From: Sulfurihydrogenibium subterraneum DSM 15120
Lineage (GTDB): Bacteria; Aquificota; Aquificia; Aquificales; Hydrogenothermaceae
Length of the DNA stretch: 64,000 nt
NCBI RefSeq assembly: GCF_000619805.1
Contig: NZ_JHUV01000010.1
Span: 184,579 to 248,578, forward strand
Direction: 5' to 3'
Shown: positions 8,445 to 17,361 of the stretch, piece after piece
How positions within the stretch are numbered: position 1 is the first letter of the stretch
Layout: each line of letters opens with the position of its first letter
Made by a program: the position numbers and the translations under genes
The notes under the pieces: model-generated
The model's input: the letters and a program-made list of their open reading frames with translations, nothing else
The model's database searches: none
What the model was told of the DNA's origin: nothing

Positions 8445-9986
8445 TTATAAATTATTTTTTATCTGAATTCTTTGAAGTAGCAAAAATGTTAATATAAAAG
8501 ATAAAACAAACCCAACATAAATGAATGTTTTATAAGTATTATAAAAACTTTTTCCAGAAGAAAGGTAAACTTTTTCTATTAAAACTCCTTCTGTGTAAAG
8601 AGGAAGAAAAGACTTTACAGTCCCAACAGGATTTATAACAGCTGATATTCCTGTGTTTGCAGCTCTGATAAGATATATGTTATTCTCTATTGCCCTTACT
8701 CTTGCCAATTCAAAATGTTGATAAGGAGCTGACGTTTTACCAAACCACCCATCGTTTGTAATGTTAACAATAACATTAGCTCCTTTGTTTACAAAGTTTG
8801 CCACAAAATCAGGAAATATAGACTCAAAACATATTAAAGATGCTATTTTCATATTGTTGTAAATCAGTAGTTTCTGACCTTCTCCTTTGCTAAAATCTAT
8901 CCCTTTAAGGTATGTAAATATACTTTCTAAGATGCTGTTTCTAAATGGCGTGTACTCTCCAAATGGAACCAGTTTAATCTTTGAGTAGTAATCTATGTAA
9001 AAACCATCTTTATCTATTAAAAACAGTGAGTTGTAAACCTTGTCTATATCACCATCCTCTTTGAGTAAAACGTTATCAAACCCTGACAAAATAGGAATTT
9101 TTATCAGGGAAAACTGCTCAAAAAAGTAATCCTTTAAAGAAGAGTTAATATAAGGAAAAAAAGGAAGAGCTGACTCAGGAAAAACTGCTATATCTGCACC
9201 TTTTTCTTTTGCCTGTTTTAAAAGTTGAATGTATCTGTCTATTATTTTTAGGTTAATCTCTCTAGTAGGTTTTAATTTCATTGACTCTTCAACGTTTCCC
9301 TGTAAAACAGCTATCTTGTAATACTTTCCACTGTCTGTATAACTGTTTATCCTGTGATTTCCCCATACAAACATCGCAGTAAAAAATACTACGTTAAAAA
9401 CATTTAGCACAACAAACCTGTAATCTTTCTTTGTAATCATTAAGTAAAAGCTTACAGAGAAAAATAAAACTAAGAAAGAAAGTCCGTAAATACTTGTGTA
9501 GTAAGTAATTTGAGCAACTGGATTTATGTAAGATAACATATAACCAAAAAGATTCCAGCTAAAACCATTAAAAGGAAAAAACTCTCTTAAAAATTCTAAA
9601 AAAACCCATACAAACGGCAGAAGGAAAAATCCATAAAAAGAATACTTTTGATAAACCTTTTTACCAATAAAAGAAAAAAGGACAAAAGTGTATAAAGAAT
9701 AGGCAAAAGAGAATATCAAAAATAAAACAGATGATACAATTAAATTAATACTACCGTAATAGCTAAGAGCAAAAACTATCCAGTAAAAAGAAAATATTGA
9801 AAATACAGTTCCAGCCACAAAAGAGTAGATTAAAATATCTTTTGTAGAGTGCCTTTCAAACAAGTAAAAAAGCAAAGAAAAACCTATTAAAAAAGAAAAT
9901 GGTATAAAAAAGTTTGGTAAGGACAAAGATAAAAAAAGTCCTGCTAATCCACTGATAAAAATATTTTTTAGTTTACTTTTTATCAC
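8445..9986 (-). CDS. lnt: Apolipoprotein N-acyltransferase
   Basis: A 513-residue inner-membrane enzyme that adds the third acyl chain to the N-terminal Cys of lipoproteins. Hydrophobic segments fill residues 10-205 and there is one near the C-terminus (about 485-507). Between them lies a nitrilase-type periplasmic domain with the Glu-Lys-Cys triad in FPESALPFF, KIKLVPFGEYTPFR and CFESIFPDF. The gene overlaps iclR by 4 nt. It fits a diderm cell with lipoproteins such as the MltD-like and HtrA-like proteins nearby. Confidence 0.95.
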   Translation of the reverse strand: MIKSKLKNIFISGLAGLFLSLSLPNFFIPFSFLIGFSLLFYLFERHSTKDILIYSFVAGTVFSIFSFYWIVFALSYYGSINLIVSSVLFLIFSFAYSLYTFVLFSFIGKKVYQKYSFYGFFLLPFVWVFLEFLREFFPFNGFSWNLFGYMLSYINPVAQITYYTSIYGLSFLVLFFSVSFYLMITKKDYRFVVLNVFNVVFFTAMFVWGNHRINSYTDSGKYYKIAVLQGNVEESMKLKPTREINLKIIDRYIQLLKQAKEKGADIAVFPESALPFFPYINSSLKDYFFEQFSLIKIPILSGFDNVLLKEDGDIDKVYNSLFLIDKDGFYIDYYSKIKLVPFGEYTPFRNSILESIFTYLKGIDFSKGEGQKLLIYNNMKIASLICFESIFPDFVANFVNKGANVIVNITNDGWFGKTSAPYQHFELARVRAIENNIYLIRAANTGISAVINPVGTVKSFLPLYTEGVLIEKVYLSSGKSFYNTYKTFIYVGFVLSFILTFLLLQRIQIKNNL

Positions 9987-10654
9987 GGAAGGACAATTTT
10001 ATTTATGTTGGTTATTTCTTTTGCAGTTTCAAGTAGGTAATGTTTAAATAAACCATCGTAGTTATTTTTGTTTAATCTTGATACAGGAGCTACGATAGAA
10101 AGCCCTGCAACAGGATGGTCAGACTCATCTCTTATAACCGTTCCTATTTCTACAACTTCTTTTTCAGTATCTTCAAAATCAACTTCAAATATATCAGTAA
10201 GCTCTTTTTTTGCTCTTAAAATAGCTTTTCCTGCAGCTGTAGTTAAAGCAGGATACCTTTTCCCTAGCCTTGACTTTGCTAAAACAGAAGATTTACTTTC
10301 TTTACTGTAGAAGTAGATAACATCGTTCTGGTGGAGCATAGATAGGTAAACAGTTTCATTTGTTTTATTCCTAAGATTCTTTATAAACTGTTTTGAGTGA
10401 TTTAAAATCGTCAGGTTTTTAATAAAAGAGTATCCTAAGTATAATGTTTTTACACCTAATCTATAATGACCTGTTTCTTCATCTTGCTCTATAAGTCCTT
10501 TCACTTCCAATGTAGCAAGTATTCTAAATACATTGTTTTTATTTAGTCCCAGTATATTACTCAGCTCTGTGACTCCTAAATCATCTTTTTCTTTTAAAGC
10601 CTCTAACAAATCTAACGCTTTTTCTATCGATTTTTTAGCTCCCTTTTGTTGCAT
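9983..10654 (-). CDS. IclR-family transcriptional regulator
   Basis: A 223-residue regulator, slightly shorter than the usual 240-280. The N-terminal winged helix (about 8-70: KALDLLEALKEKDDLGVTEL, then NVFRILATLEVKGLIEQDEE) is followed by the IclR effector-binding domain with RLGKRYPALTTAAGKAILR and AGLSIVAPVSR. The ligand is unknown. It is the first gene of the long minus-strand block and may regulate its own promoter; a perfect palindrome lies just upstream at 10690-10702. Confidence 0.93.
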   Translation of the reverse strand: MQQKGAKKSIEKALDLLEALKEKDDLGVTELSNILGLNKNNVFRILATLEVKGLIEQDEETGHYRLGVKTLYLGYSFIKNLTILNHSKQFIKNLRNKTNETVYLSMLHQNDVIYFYSKESKSSVLAKSRLGKRYPALTTAAGKAILRAKKELTDIFEVDFEDTEKEVVEIGTVIRDESDHPVAGLSIVAPVSRLNKNNYDGLFKHYLLETAKEITNINKIVLP

Positions 10655-10689
10655 AATTAAAATATACCTCTACCATTGTGATAAAATTA

Positions 10690-10702
10690 TTGTATCATAC
10701 AA
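10690..10702. promoter_or_regulatory. Candidate IclR operator: 13-bp palindrome
   Basis: TTGTATCATACAA is a perfect palindrome (TTGTAT-C-ATACAA) in the 68-bp gap between the divergent iclR and flgN-like genes. A looser TGATA-N9-TATCA at 10679-10697 overlaps it. IclR proteins commonly bind palindromes near their own promoter, so autoregulation is plausible but not shown. Confidence 0.35.
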
Positions 10703-10722
10703 GATTTGTAAAGGGTTAAGTT

Positions 10723-11082
10723 ATGGGAAAACAAGAGATTCAGGAACTTTTTGAAAAGTTAAAAGAGCTTCTTTTAATTGAAAAAGATTTAATAATAAAG
10801 GCTATAAATGACTCTCACTCTGTAGACAAACTAAATAAAATCGTGGAAGAGAAAAGAGAAATTTTATTTAAACTTGCAAACTACAACCCCGAAGATTTTA
10901 AAGGATTTGAAAAGATAATAAAAGAAATTCAAGAAATTTCAAAAAACAATATGGCTCTTACACAAGCAAACTTAAAGTTTATAGAGTCAGTATTTGACAG
11001 TATATTTGAAAATGCTGCAACTTACTCCACAGAAGGCGAGATAAAAAAACAGTCTTCAAGTATTATTAATAAAAAAGCTTAA
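10723..11082 (+). CDS. FlgN-like flagellar export chaperone
   Basis: A 119-residue, almost wholly helical, charged protein. The pattern fits FlgN: an N-terminal long helix with LLLIEKDLIIKAI, a Glu-rich centre VEEKREILFKL, a conserved-looking NNMALTQANLKFI, and the C-terminal YSTEGEIKKQSSSIINKKA typical of the FlgN tail. FlgN keeps the hook-filament junction proteins FlgK/FlgL export-competent. No flgK or flgL is next to it, so the call rests on pattern alone. It lies 11 nt before the dehydrogenase gene. Confidence 0.65.
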   Translation: MGKQEIQELFEKLKELLLIEKDLIIKAINDSHSVDKLNKIVEEKREILFKLANYNPEDFKGFEKIIKEIQEISKNNMALTQANLKFIESVFDSIFENAATYSTEGEIKKQSSSIINKKA

Positions 11083-11093
11083 AGGGGGCATTT

Positions 11094-12119
11094 ATGAGAG
11101 CTGCTTACTATGATAAGTTAGAAGGATATAAAGCTATAAAAATCGGAGAGTTTCCTACTCCAGAAATTAACGAAGACGAAGTTTTGGTAAACATAAAGGC
11201 ATTTTCATTAAACCATCTTGATGTGTGGGTTATGGAAGGAAAGTACCCTACAAACATACCACTACCTCACATATTTGCATCTGATGGATCTGGAATAGTT
11301 GCAAAAGTGGGAAAAAATGTAAAACATTTAAAGGAAGGAGATAGGGTAGTTATATTCTCTGGGCTGTCTTGTGGCGTTTGTGAAAAATGTCTATCAGGAA
11401 GAGATAACGAATGCAATAGTTTTAGACCACTTGGAGTTTTAGAAGATGGGGTTTCAGCAGAGTATGTAAAAGTTCCAGCTGTAAATGTTTTTAAAATTCC
11501 AGATAGTTTATCTTTTGAAAAAGCAAGCTGTATTCCCATTACCTATATAACTTCTTGGCATTCGTTAATAACAAGGGCTAAAATAAAACAGGGAGATATA
11601 ATTTTAATTCATGGTGGAGGAAGTGGTGTTGGAACGGCTCTAATCCAGATAGCTAAACTTTACAACGCAACAGTTATAACAACCGTAGGAGATGATTGGA
11701 AAGTAGAAAAGTGTAAAGAGATAGGAACTGACTTTGTTATCAATTACAACAAAGAAAATTTTGTAGAAAAAGTTAAAGAGTTTACAAATAATCAACTTTG
11801 TGATATTGTTGTAGACCACATCGGTGCAACAACATTCCCTCACTCTCTCTTATGTGCAAAAAGGGGAGGAAAAGTTATAACGTTTGGCTCAACAACAGGA
11901 GCTGACACTCAAATTAACTTAAGGTATGTTTTTGGTAAAAATCTTACGATTCACGGAGTATATATGGGTACAAAAGGAGAGTTTGCAGATATGTTAAAAC
12001 TCTTCCCTGACAAACTTGACCCAGTTATAGATTCTATATTTGATTTAGAAGATGTCCAAAAAGCCTATGAAAAACTTCTAAGTAGGCAGTTTTTCGGAAA
12101 AATCGTGGTAAGAGTATGA
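11094..12119 (+). CDS. Zinc-containing MDR alcohol dehydrogenase/quinone oxidoreductase family
   Basis: A 341-residue medium-chain dehydrogenase. The four-Cys structural zinc site is present (CGVCEKCLSGRDNEC, about residues 86-100), as is a Rossmann nucleotide motif GGGSGVGTALIQIAK (near 166). The catalytic-zinc Cys of true alcohol dehydrogenases is replaced (NHLDVWVMEG instead of a CHTD-type block), and the GHE block reads ASDGSG, so classic zinc catalysis is doubtful. It is closer to the zinc-binding quinone-oxidoreductase-like branch. The substrate is unknown. It overlaps znuC by 4 nt. Confidence 0.85.
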   Translation: MRAAYYDKLEGYKAIKIGEFPTPEINEDEVLVNIKAFSLNHLDVWVMEGKYPTNIPLPHIFASDGSGIVAKVGKNVKHLKEGDRVVIFSGLSCGVCEKCLSGRDNECNSFRPLGVLEDGVSAEYVKVPAVNVFKIPDSLSFEKASCIPITYITSWHSLITRAKIKQGDIILIHGGGSGVGTALIQIAKLYNATVITTVGDDWKVEKCKEIGTDFVINYNKENFVEKVKEFTNNQLCDIVVDHIGATTFPHSLLCAKRGGKVITFGSTTGADTQINLRYVFGKNLTIHGVYMGTKGEFADMLKLFPDKLDPVIDSIFDLEDVQKAYEKLLSRQFFGKIVVRV

Positions 12120-12880
12120 TAAAAATTGAAAATTTATATGTTGAAATAAACTCAAACGTTATACTTGAAGATATCTCTCTTGAGATAAAGAGAGGAGAGA
12201 TAGTTGCAATAGTAGGACCAAACGGTGGAGGTAAAACTACCCTTGTAAAGGTTATCTTAGGTTTTATAAAACCATCAAAAGGAGTTGTTTTAATTGAAGG
12301 AAAAACTCCACAAGAGTATGTAAAATCAGGTAAAGTTGGGTACCTTCCACAAAGGTCTAACTACGATAAAGACTTTCCAGTATCAGCTTTTGACGTTGTA
12401 ATGTTTGGTTTGATAAACTCAAAGTTAGACAGAAAAGAAAAAGAAAAAAAAGTTTTAGAGTATCTACAATATGTAGGAATGGAGGAGTTTAAAGACCGCC
12501 CTTTTGGAAAATTATCAGGAGGGCAGCAACAGAGGGTAATGATAGCAAGAGCTGTAATATCTGAGCCTGAGATACTTATTTTAGACGAGCCTGCTACAGG
12601 AGTTGACGTAGTAGCACAGGAGAGTTTTTATGAGTTTATAAAAAAATTAAACAAAGAAAAAGGAATAACAGTAATAATGGTTACCCACGATATAGGAGCT
12701 GTAGGGTCTTTTACAACTAAAGTGGTTGGTTTAAATAGAAAACTCCACTATCTTGGGGAGTATGTAAACTTTTTATCTAAAGAGTCTTTAGAAAAGCTGT
12801 ATGGCTCTGAAGTAAAGCTTCTTATCCACTCTCCCGAGTGTTTTACTTGTCAACATTTTAACATAGAGGTTAAACATTGA
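12116..12880 (+). CDS. znuC: Zinc/manganese-type ABC transporter, ATP-binding protein
   Basis: A 254-residue ATPase with Walker A GPNGGGKTT (near residue 34), Q-loop GYLPQRS, signature LSGGQQQRV and Walker B ILILDEPATG. The order and the ATGA coupling to a ZnuB-like permease identify the metal-chelate subgroup (Zn, Mn or Fe). The C-terminus carries Cys/His (HSPECFTCQHF), possibly metal-sensing. No periplasmic metal-binding protein gene is present nearby, so that subunit must be encoded elsewhere. Confidence 0.88.
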   Translation: MIKIENLYVEINSNVILEDISLEIKRGEIVAIVGPNGGGKTTLVKVILGFIKPSKGVVLIEGKTPQEYVKSGKVGYLPQRSNYDKDFPVSAFDVVMFGLINSKLDRKEKEKKVLEYLQYVGMEEFKDRPFGKLSGGQQQRVMIARAVISEPEILILDEPATGVDVVAQESFYEFIKKLNKEKGITVIMVTHDIGAVGSFTTKVVGLNRKLHYLGEYVNFLSKESLEKLYGSEVKLLIHSPECFTCQHFNIEVKH

Positions 12881-13686
12881 TTGAGCTTTTATCTATTCCT
12901 TTTATAAGAAATGCCATAGTTGGTGGTTTTTTAATTGCAGTTTTACTGTCTGTTTTATCTTTGTTTGTGTTTGTAAAAAGATGGTCTTTTATAAACATAG
13001 GTATATCCCATGCTGCATTTGGCGGTCTTGCCATAGGATTTTTCTTAGGCGTTAACCCTACAATAGTAGGAAGTATATTTGCTGTTTTAGTGGGAATTTT
13101 GATAGGATACATAAGTAAAAAAGGACAAGTGCATGAAGATGTTTCTATAGGTATTTTACTTTCTTTTTCTATGGCTCTTGGTGTTGTTGTGATGTCTTTT
13201 TCTAACAATTACAACTCTGACCTTTTTGCATTCTTATTTGGTAATATTTTGACTATATCGTCCGAAGATATTGTGATGATTTTTATATTTTCTGTAATTT
13301 CTTTGATATTTTTGTTTTACAACCTTGAAAAGTTAATGTATTGCTGTTTTGACGAAGACCTTGCCTACATAGGTGGGGTTAAAACTAACTTTTTATACTA
13401 CGGCGTTATAACAATAATAGCCATTGCAACGGTTTTATCGATTAAGTTGGTTGGGTCTATTCTTTCTTCTGCTATGATAATACTTCCTGCAGCTGTAGCA
13501 TCTCAACTGTTTTGGAGATACAAAAGTATAATATTAGCGTCTATCTCAATAAGCATAATAGTCGTTTTAGTAGGAATATTTTTATCCTTTGAGTATAATC
13601 TACCATCAGGGTCAACTATAGTTATTGTTTATTCTTTGATATTTTTTGTAGTGTTATTAGTAAAAAAATTATTTCAGATAAGTTAA
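12877..13686 (+). CDS. znuB: Zinc/manganese-type ABC transporter, permease
   Basis: A 269-residue inner-membrane permease with about eight hydrophobic segments. It shows the family blocks GISHAAFGGLAIGFFLG and SILSSAMIILPAAVASQL of the ZnuB/MntB/TroC group. It overlaps znuC by 4 nt, and its 3' end overlaps the convergent GTPase gene by 4 nt. The metal is not decided by sequence. Confidence 0.88.
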   Translation: MIELLSIPFIRNAIVGGFLIAVLLSVLSLFVFVKRWSFINIGISHAAFGGLAIGFFLGVNPTIVGSIFAVLVGILIGYISKKGQVHEDVSIGILLSFSMALGVVVMSFSNNYNSDLFAFLFGNILTISSEDIVMIFIFSVISLIFLFYNLEKLMYCCFDEDLAYIGGVKTNFLYYGVITIIAIATVLSIKLVGSILSSAMIILPAAVASQLFWRYKSIILASISISIIVVLVGIFLSFEYNLPSGSTIVIVYSLIFFVVLLVKKLFQIS

Positions 13687-14462
13687 AGCCAGTATGCTTT
13701 TATATGCCCTTTTATCCAGTCCCAGAGGATTTTTTTGGCCGTCCTGTCGTAGTCAACTTCACCACCTGATACTTTGTAGTTCAACTTTTTTCCTATTATT
13801 TCAAGGGTTTGTAGTGGGTCATTAGAGACTTTCACTTTGTAAGCTTCTTCCAGAGCTTCTTTTTTGTTTTGAAGTATTTTTTCAATCAGCTTCACAGCAA
13901 CATCTGCAGGGTAAGGTAGTTTATCTGGAATGTAAGACCCTTTTAATGCTAAATCTTCTTGATACTCAAGGGTTATTATTCCTGGAGTGTCTATCAAGTA
14001 TATGTTTTCATCTAATTTTATCAGCTTTTCTCCTACAGTCATTCCGGGTTTTGGAGAGGTAGTTGCCACTTTTTTCTTTTTTAAAGCGTTTATAACAGAA
14101 GACTTTCCTACGTTAGGATAGCCTAAAACTCCTACTTTTACTATCTGTTTCTCTTTAGCATACTCTTTTATCTTTTCTAACAGCTGATTAACACCAATGT
14201 TTTTATGAGCTGAAAATACTATTACTGGAAAATCTTTTTCTATTAAGCTTTTAGCCTGTTCTAAAAAGTCTTTTGGAACTAAATCAGATTTATTTAAAAC
14301 GATTATTAAATTTTTATTCCTTTCTTTTGCTAGAGACTCTACAACTGAATTTCTTGTAATAAGTGGTATTCTTGCATCAACAACCTCTAAGACTACATTA
14401 GACTCTTTTAAAACCTTTTTCGCTATACTTTTTTCCCTTAACCACTCTCTTGGCTTTTCCAC
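13683..14462 (-). CDS. rbgA: Circularly permuted ribosome-biogenesis GTPase (RbgA/YlqF-like)
   Basis: A 259-residue GTPase in which the motifs run G4-G1-G3: LIIVLNKSDLV comes first, then GYPNVGKSSVIN, then LIDTPGI. This permutation defines the YlqF/RbgA family, which acts in late 50S subunit assembly. The N-terminal VLEVVDARIPLITRN is also typical. The C-terminal helical domain (about 185-259) is present, so the protein is full length though somewhat shorter than the about 280 of Bacillus. Another YRG-type GTPase cannot be excluded. Confidence 0.88.
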   Translation of the reverse strand: MEKPREWLREKSIAKKVLKESNVVLEVVDARIPLITRNSVVESLAKERNKNLIIVLNKSDLVPKDFLEQAKSLIEKDFPVIVFSAHKNIGVNQLLEKIKEYAKEKQIVKVGVLGYPNVGKSSVINALKKKKVATTSPKPGMTVGEKLIKLDENIYLIDTPGIITLEYQEDLALKGSYIPDKLPYPADVAVKLIEKILQNKKEALEEAYKVKVSNDPLQTLEIIGKKLNYKVSGGEVDYDRTAKKILWDWIKGHIKAYWL

Positions 14463-14491
14463 TTCTTTAGTCTCCTAAAAAATTTTTAAAT

Positions 14492-15274
14492 TTATATATT
14501 TTTTAAGGTACCTTTAATATTCTTCTTTTCAAGATAGATAAGTATTCTATCGAGTATATTTTCTGGCTTTTTAAATGGTTTTTGTTTCCTTATCAATCCA
14601 GCTGCTAAAAAACCATACAAAGTTCTTTTTACGTCTAACTCTGTTTCCTGATAAAGTTTTTCTACAAATTCCTTATTTTGAGTGATGGAATTTAACTTTT
14701 CACTTTCAAGAACCCTTTCAAAATGAAGCTTCACTATAATGTCAGACACTTTGTTAGACCCATTTATAAGATTAAGTATATCTTTTTCCTTATCGTTTAA
14801 ATTTAGTTTTTTTAGTTTATCTTCATAATCAGGATTTTTCTCGTAAATTAAGTGTAAGTCCGTTATTTTTCTGTTGACTTCTTCAAGGGTTAAGTTTCTA
14901 GATAAAATGATTATTAGTTTAATAGATTCTATGTAAACAGGAATGTCTTCAGTGTATTTTATAAATCCAGAAGTTATTGAAAATTTCCCTTCTTTTAGTT
15001 CTAAAACTAAAGGTAAATAAGTAGATAAGTTCTTAAACAGGTCTTCCTTGGCTACTTTATCTCTTTTTAAAACAGTTTTGAAGTCTAAATCAAGGTATAG
15101 TAAAAAATTTCTTTTAACCTTTCTTATATAAACTGGATTTCCTTTGTAAAAGTATATTCCATAAGTTCCAATTTCTTTATTTTCAATTACCAATATGCAA
15201 TCTTTTTCTTCGGAGCTTATTATCTGAAGTATATCAACGAGATTAAATGTTATAAGATCTCCTGAACTTATCAT
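14492..15274 (-). CDS. DUF4388/PATAN-like N-terminal protein of unknown function
   Basis: A 260-residue soluble protein. The N-terminus (SGDLITFNLVDILQIISSEE, then GIYFYKGNPVYIRK) resembles DUF4388/PATAN domains, which occur in gliding and signal-transduction proteins. The C-terminal half has a winged-helix-like pattern (LNDKEKDILNLINGSNKVSDI, RTLYGFLAAGLIRK). I infer a regulatory or motility-related adaptor role but cannot name one. It lies 29 nt upstream of the rbgA-like gene. Confidence 0.6.
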   Translation of the reverse strand: MISSGDLITFNLVDILQIISSEEKDCILVIENKEIGTYGIYFYKGNPVYIRKVKRNFLLYLDLDFKTVLKRDKVAKEDLFKNLSTYLPLVLELKEGKFSITSGFIKYTEDIPVYIESIKLIIILSRNLTLEEVNRKITDLHLIYEKNPDYEDKLKKLNLNDKEKDILNLINGSNKVSDIIVKLHFERVLESEKLNSITQNKEFVEKLYQETELDVKRTLYGFLAAGLIRKQKPFKKPENILDRILIYLEKKNIKGTLKNI

Positions 15275-15403
15275 AATTTAACCACCTTGATTAATAGACT
15301 TTCTTAATTATTATAATCTAAACCAATTTCAAAAATCCTAAAAAGTGATATAATTTTGTAATAGGATATATTTTTTATAATTTCTATCCATAGAGGTGAT
15401 GAA

Positions 15404-16222
15404 ATGAGTTTTGGCTTTACAGAAGAGCAGATAAAAAGATACAGTAGACATATAATACTTCCAGAAGTTGGAGGTGTTGGACAGCAGAAACTTTTAAATG
15501 CTAAAGTTTTAGTGATAGGTGCTGGTGGTCTTGGCTCTCCGTCTATATACTACTTGGCAGCTGCAGGTGTTGGAACAATAGGAATAGTTGACTTTGACGT
15601 AGTAGATTTTTCTAACCTTCAAAGACAGATTCTCCACAACACTTCAAGAGTAGGAGTGCCAAAAGTAGAATCTGCAAAGATGACTGTTGAAGCTTTAAAT
15701 CCAGATGTAAAGGTTATAGCCTACAACCAAAAGATAACAAAAGAAAACGTTTTAGATATAGTTAAAGATTTTGATATAGTTTTAGATGGGTCAGATAACT
15801 TTCCTACAAGATTTTTAGTTAACGATGCATGTTATATGCTTGGAAAACCTCTTGTGTCAGCTGCAATACTCAGGTTTGAAGGACAGTTAACGGTATTTGA
15901 TTACAGAAATAAAGAAAGCTCTCCGTGTTATAGATGTCTTATCCCTGAACCACCACCTCCGGGGCTTGTACCATCATGTCAAGAAGCTGGTTTGCTTGGC
16001 GTAGTTGGAGGTATAATGGGAACATTACAAGCAAACGAAGCTCTAAAACTGATATTAGAAATTGGAGAGCCACTAATAGGAAAACTTTTAGTGTTTGATG
16101 CTTTAAAGACAGAGTTTAGAACCGTTAAATTTAGAAAAAATCCTAAGTGTGAACTTTGCGGTGAAAATCCAACTATAACAGAACTTATAGAGTACGACCA
16201 AGCTTGTGAAGTAAGATTTTAG
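15404..16222 (+). CDS. moeB: ThiF/MoeB/HesA family E1-like adenylyltransferase
   Basis: A 272-residue E1-like enzyme that adenylates the C-terminus of a ubiquitin-like sulfur carrier (MoaD or ThiS type). It starts with the family signature YSRHIILPEVGGVGQQKL and has the nucleotide-binding GAGGLGSPSIYYLAAAGVG and DFSNLQRQILH. Two CxxC zinc pairs lie at CYRCLIPEPPPPG and CELCG, and the active-site Cys is likely in PSCQEAG. No carrier protein gene is adjacent. Instead it heads a sulfur-relay operon, 9 nt before tusA. MoeB versus ThiF cannot be decided from sequence alone. Confidence 0.88.
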   Translation: MSFGFTEEQIKRYSRHIILPEVGGVGQQKLLNAKVLVIGAGGLGSPSIYYLAAAGVGTIGIVDFDVVDFSNLQRQILHNTSRVGVPKVESAKMTVEALNPDVKVIAYNQKITKENVLDIVKDFDIVLDGSDNFPTRFLVNDACYMLGKPLVSAAILRFEGQLTVFDYRNKESSPCYRCLIPEPPPPGLVPSCQEAGLLGVVGGIMGTLQANEALKLILEIGEPLIGKLLVFDALKTEFRTVKFRKNPKCELCGENPTITELIEYDQACEVRF

Positions 16223-16231
16223 AGGTGAAAG

Positions 16232-16465
16232 ATGCAGATAGATAGAGAGTTGGATTTAAAAGGTGAGGTTTGCCCTTTTACATTTGTAAAAAGTAAATTG
16301 ATAATGGAGCAGATGGAAAAAGGGCAGATTTTAAGAGTAATACTAGACTATAAACCTTCTGTTGAAAACGTGCCTAAAAGCATGGAGATGGAAGGTCAAA
16401 AAGTGTTAGCTGTAAATCAAATAGGTGATAACCTTTGGGAAGTAATAGTGAGAAAGGAAAAATGA
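16232..16465 (+). CDS. tusA: TusA/SirA-like sulfur carrier
   Basis: A 77-residue protein with the TusA hallmark LDLKGEVCPFTFVKSK, in which the Cys of the CP motif carries persulfide sulfur. TusA proteins pass sulfur from desulfurases or rhodaneses to DsrEFH/TusBCD partners, for tRNA thiolation or dissimilatory sulfur oxidation. Here the next three genes are exactly such partners. Its stop overlaps the ATG of the DsrE-like gene (ATGA). Confidence 0.9.
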   Translation: MQIDRELDLKGEVCPFTFVKSKLIMEQMEKGQILRVILDYKPSVENVPKSMEMEGQKVLAVNQIGDNLWEVIVRKEK

Positions 16466-16764
16466 AACTACTTATTGTAATGGCAAGTAATCCTTACTCA
16501 GCTGATTTTAACACTATGATTAAATTTGCAAAAGCTGGTATAAAAAGAAATGACAAAGTGTCTATATTTTTTATGGCTAATGGAACCTACTGCTTAAACC
16601 ACGATAAAGTCAAAGAGTTAGCTGATGACGGTGTAAAACTTTACTACTGTGCTCATAACGCAGAAGAAAGGAAAATAAATCCTCATTCATTTGCAGAAAG
16701 TAGCAGTATGTATGGGCTTTCAAAGTTGATAGGAGAATCTGATAAAGTTATAAATCTATCTTAG
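16462..16764 (+). CDS. DsrE/TusD-like sulfur-relay protein
   Basis: A 100-residue DsrE-fold protein when started at the ATG at 16462, which overlaps the tusA stop. An earlier in-frame start at 16435 would give nine unlikely extra residues. It begins KLLIVMASNPYSADF, and the likely persulfide Cys63 lies in LYYCAHNAEERKI, the position of the active Cys of DsrE/TusD. A second Cys lies at 44. In known complexes DsrE, DsrF and DsrH form a heterohexamer that receives sulfur from TusA. Confidence 0.82.
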   Translation: MKLLIVMASNPYSADFNTMIKFAKAGIKRNDKVSIFFMANGTYCLNHDKVKELADDGVKLYYCAHNAEERKINPHSFAESSSMYGLSKLIGESDKVINLS

Positions 16765-16771
16765 GTGTGTT

Positions 16772-17125
16772 ATGGCAAAGAAAAAAGTTGTATCTATTAT
16801 AAAGTCAAACCCTTTTGGGTGGAAAACGTTTGAAGCTTTAAGACAAGCCGTTGGCATGGCGTTAGACCATCAAGTAAGCGTTGTTTTTATGAGAGATGGA
16901 GTTTTTGCCCTTACAAACTGGAATTCAAACCTAATAGGAGTTCCTTCTTTTGACAAATCTATTGAAGCTCTGGGTATGTTAAACGCAAGGATTATTGTAA
17001 ACAAAGAGTGTCTGGGAGATAGAGGCATTACAAAACTAAAAGATTTTGGTGTAGAAATTGAGTTGCTGTCTAAAGACGATATATGCCAGATAATAAACGA
17101 GGCAGAGGTTGTAATTACATGGTAG
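16772..17125 (+). CDS. DsrF/TusC-like sulfur-relay protein
   Basis: A 117-residue DsrE-superfamily protein. HQVSVVFMRDGVFALTN matches the DsrF/TusC strand-turn region, and VNKECLGDRGITKL carries a Cys before an RG, as in relatives. The C-terminus EAEVVITW is typical of this family. It overlaps the following DsrH-like gene by 7 nt, so the three proteins are coupled and likely form one complex. Confidence 0.8.
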   Translation: MAKKKVVSIIKSNPFGWKTFEALRQAVGMALDHQVSVVFMRDGVFALTNWNSNLIGVPSFDKSIEALGMLNARIIVNKECLGDRGITKLKDFGVEIELLSKDDICQIINEAEVVITW

Positions 17126-17361
17126 ATACAGTTTATCTCATAAAAAAGCCTGCAGAATTTCCTATTGCAGATTTAATCTCTGATAATGATGTTTTAATAC
17201 TTATACAAGATGCGGTTTTAAGACAGCCATCTATATCTAACTGGTATGCCTGTAAGGAAGATGTTATTGCAAGAGGAATTAAAATTCCAGAAAATAAACT
17301 TTTAGATTATGAAGATATTCTCAATTTAATTGAAAAAGCAAATAAAGTAGTTGTATGGTAA
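17119..17361 (+). CDS. DsrH/TusB-like sulfur-relay protein
   Basis: An 80-residue protein started at the ATG at 17119 inside the end of the preceding gene; a longer frame from 17083 gives an unlikely N-terminus. [16 protein letters not shown] and [10 protein letters not shown] match the DsrH/TusB consensus (llliqDgV, then a Dl-x-aRG block). It completes an EFH-type set. It overlaps pdxA by 7 nt. Confidence 0.78.
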   Translation: MVDTVYLIKKPAEFPIADLISDNDVLILIQDAVLRQPSISNWYACKEDVIARGIKIPENKLLDYEDILNLIEKANKVVVW

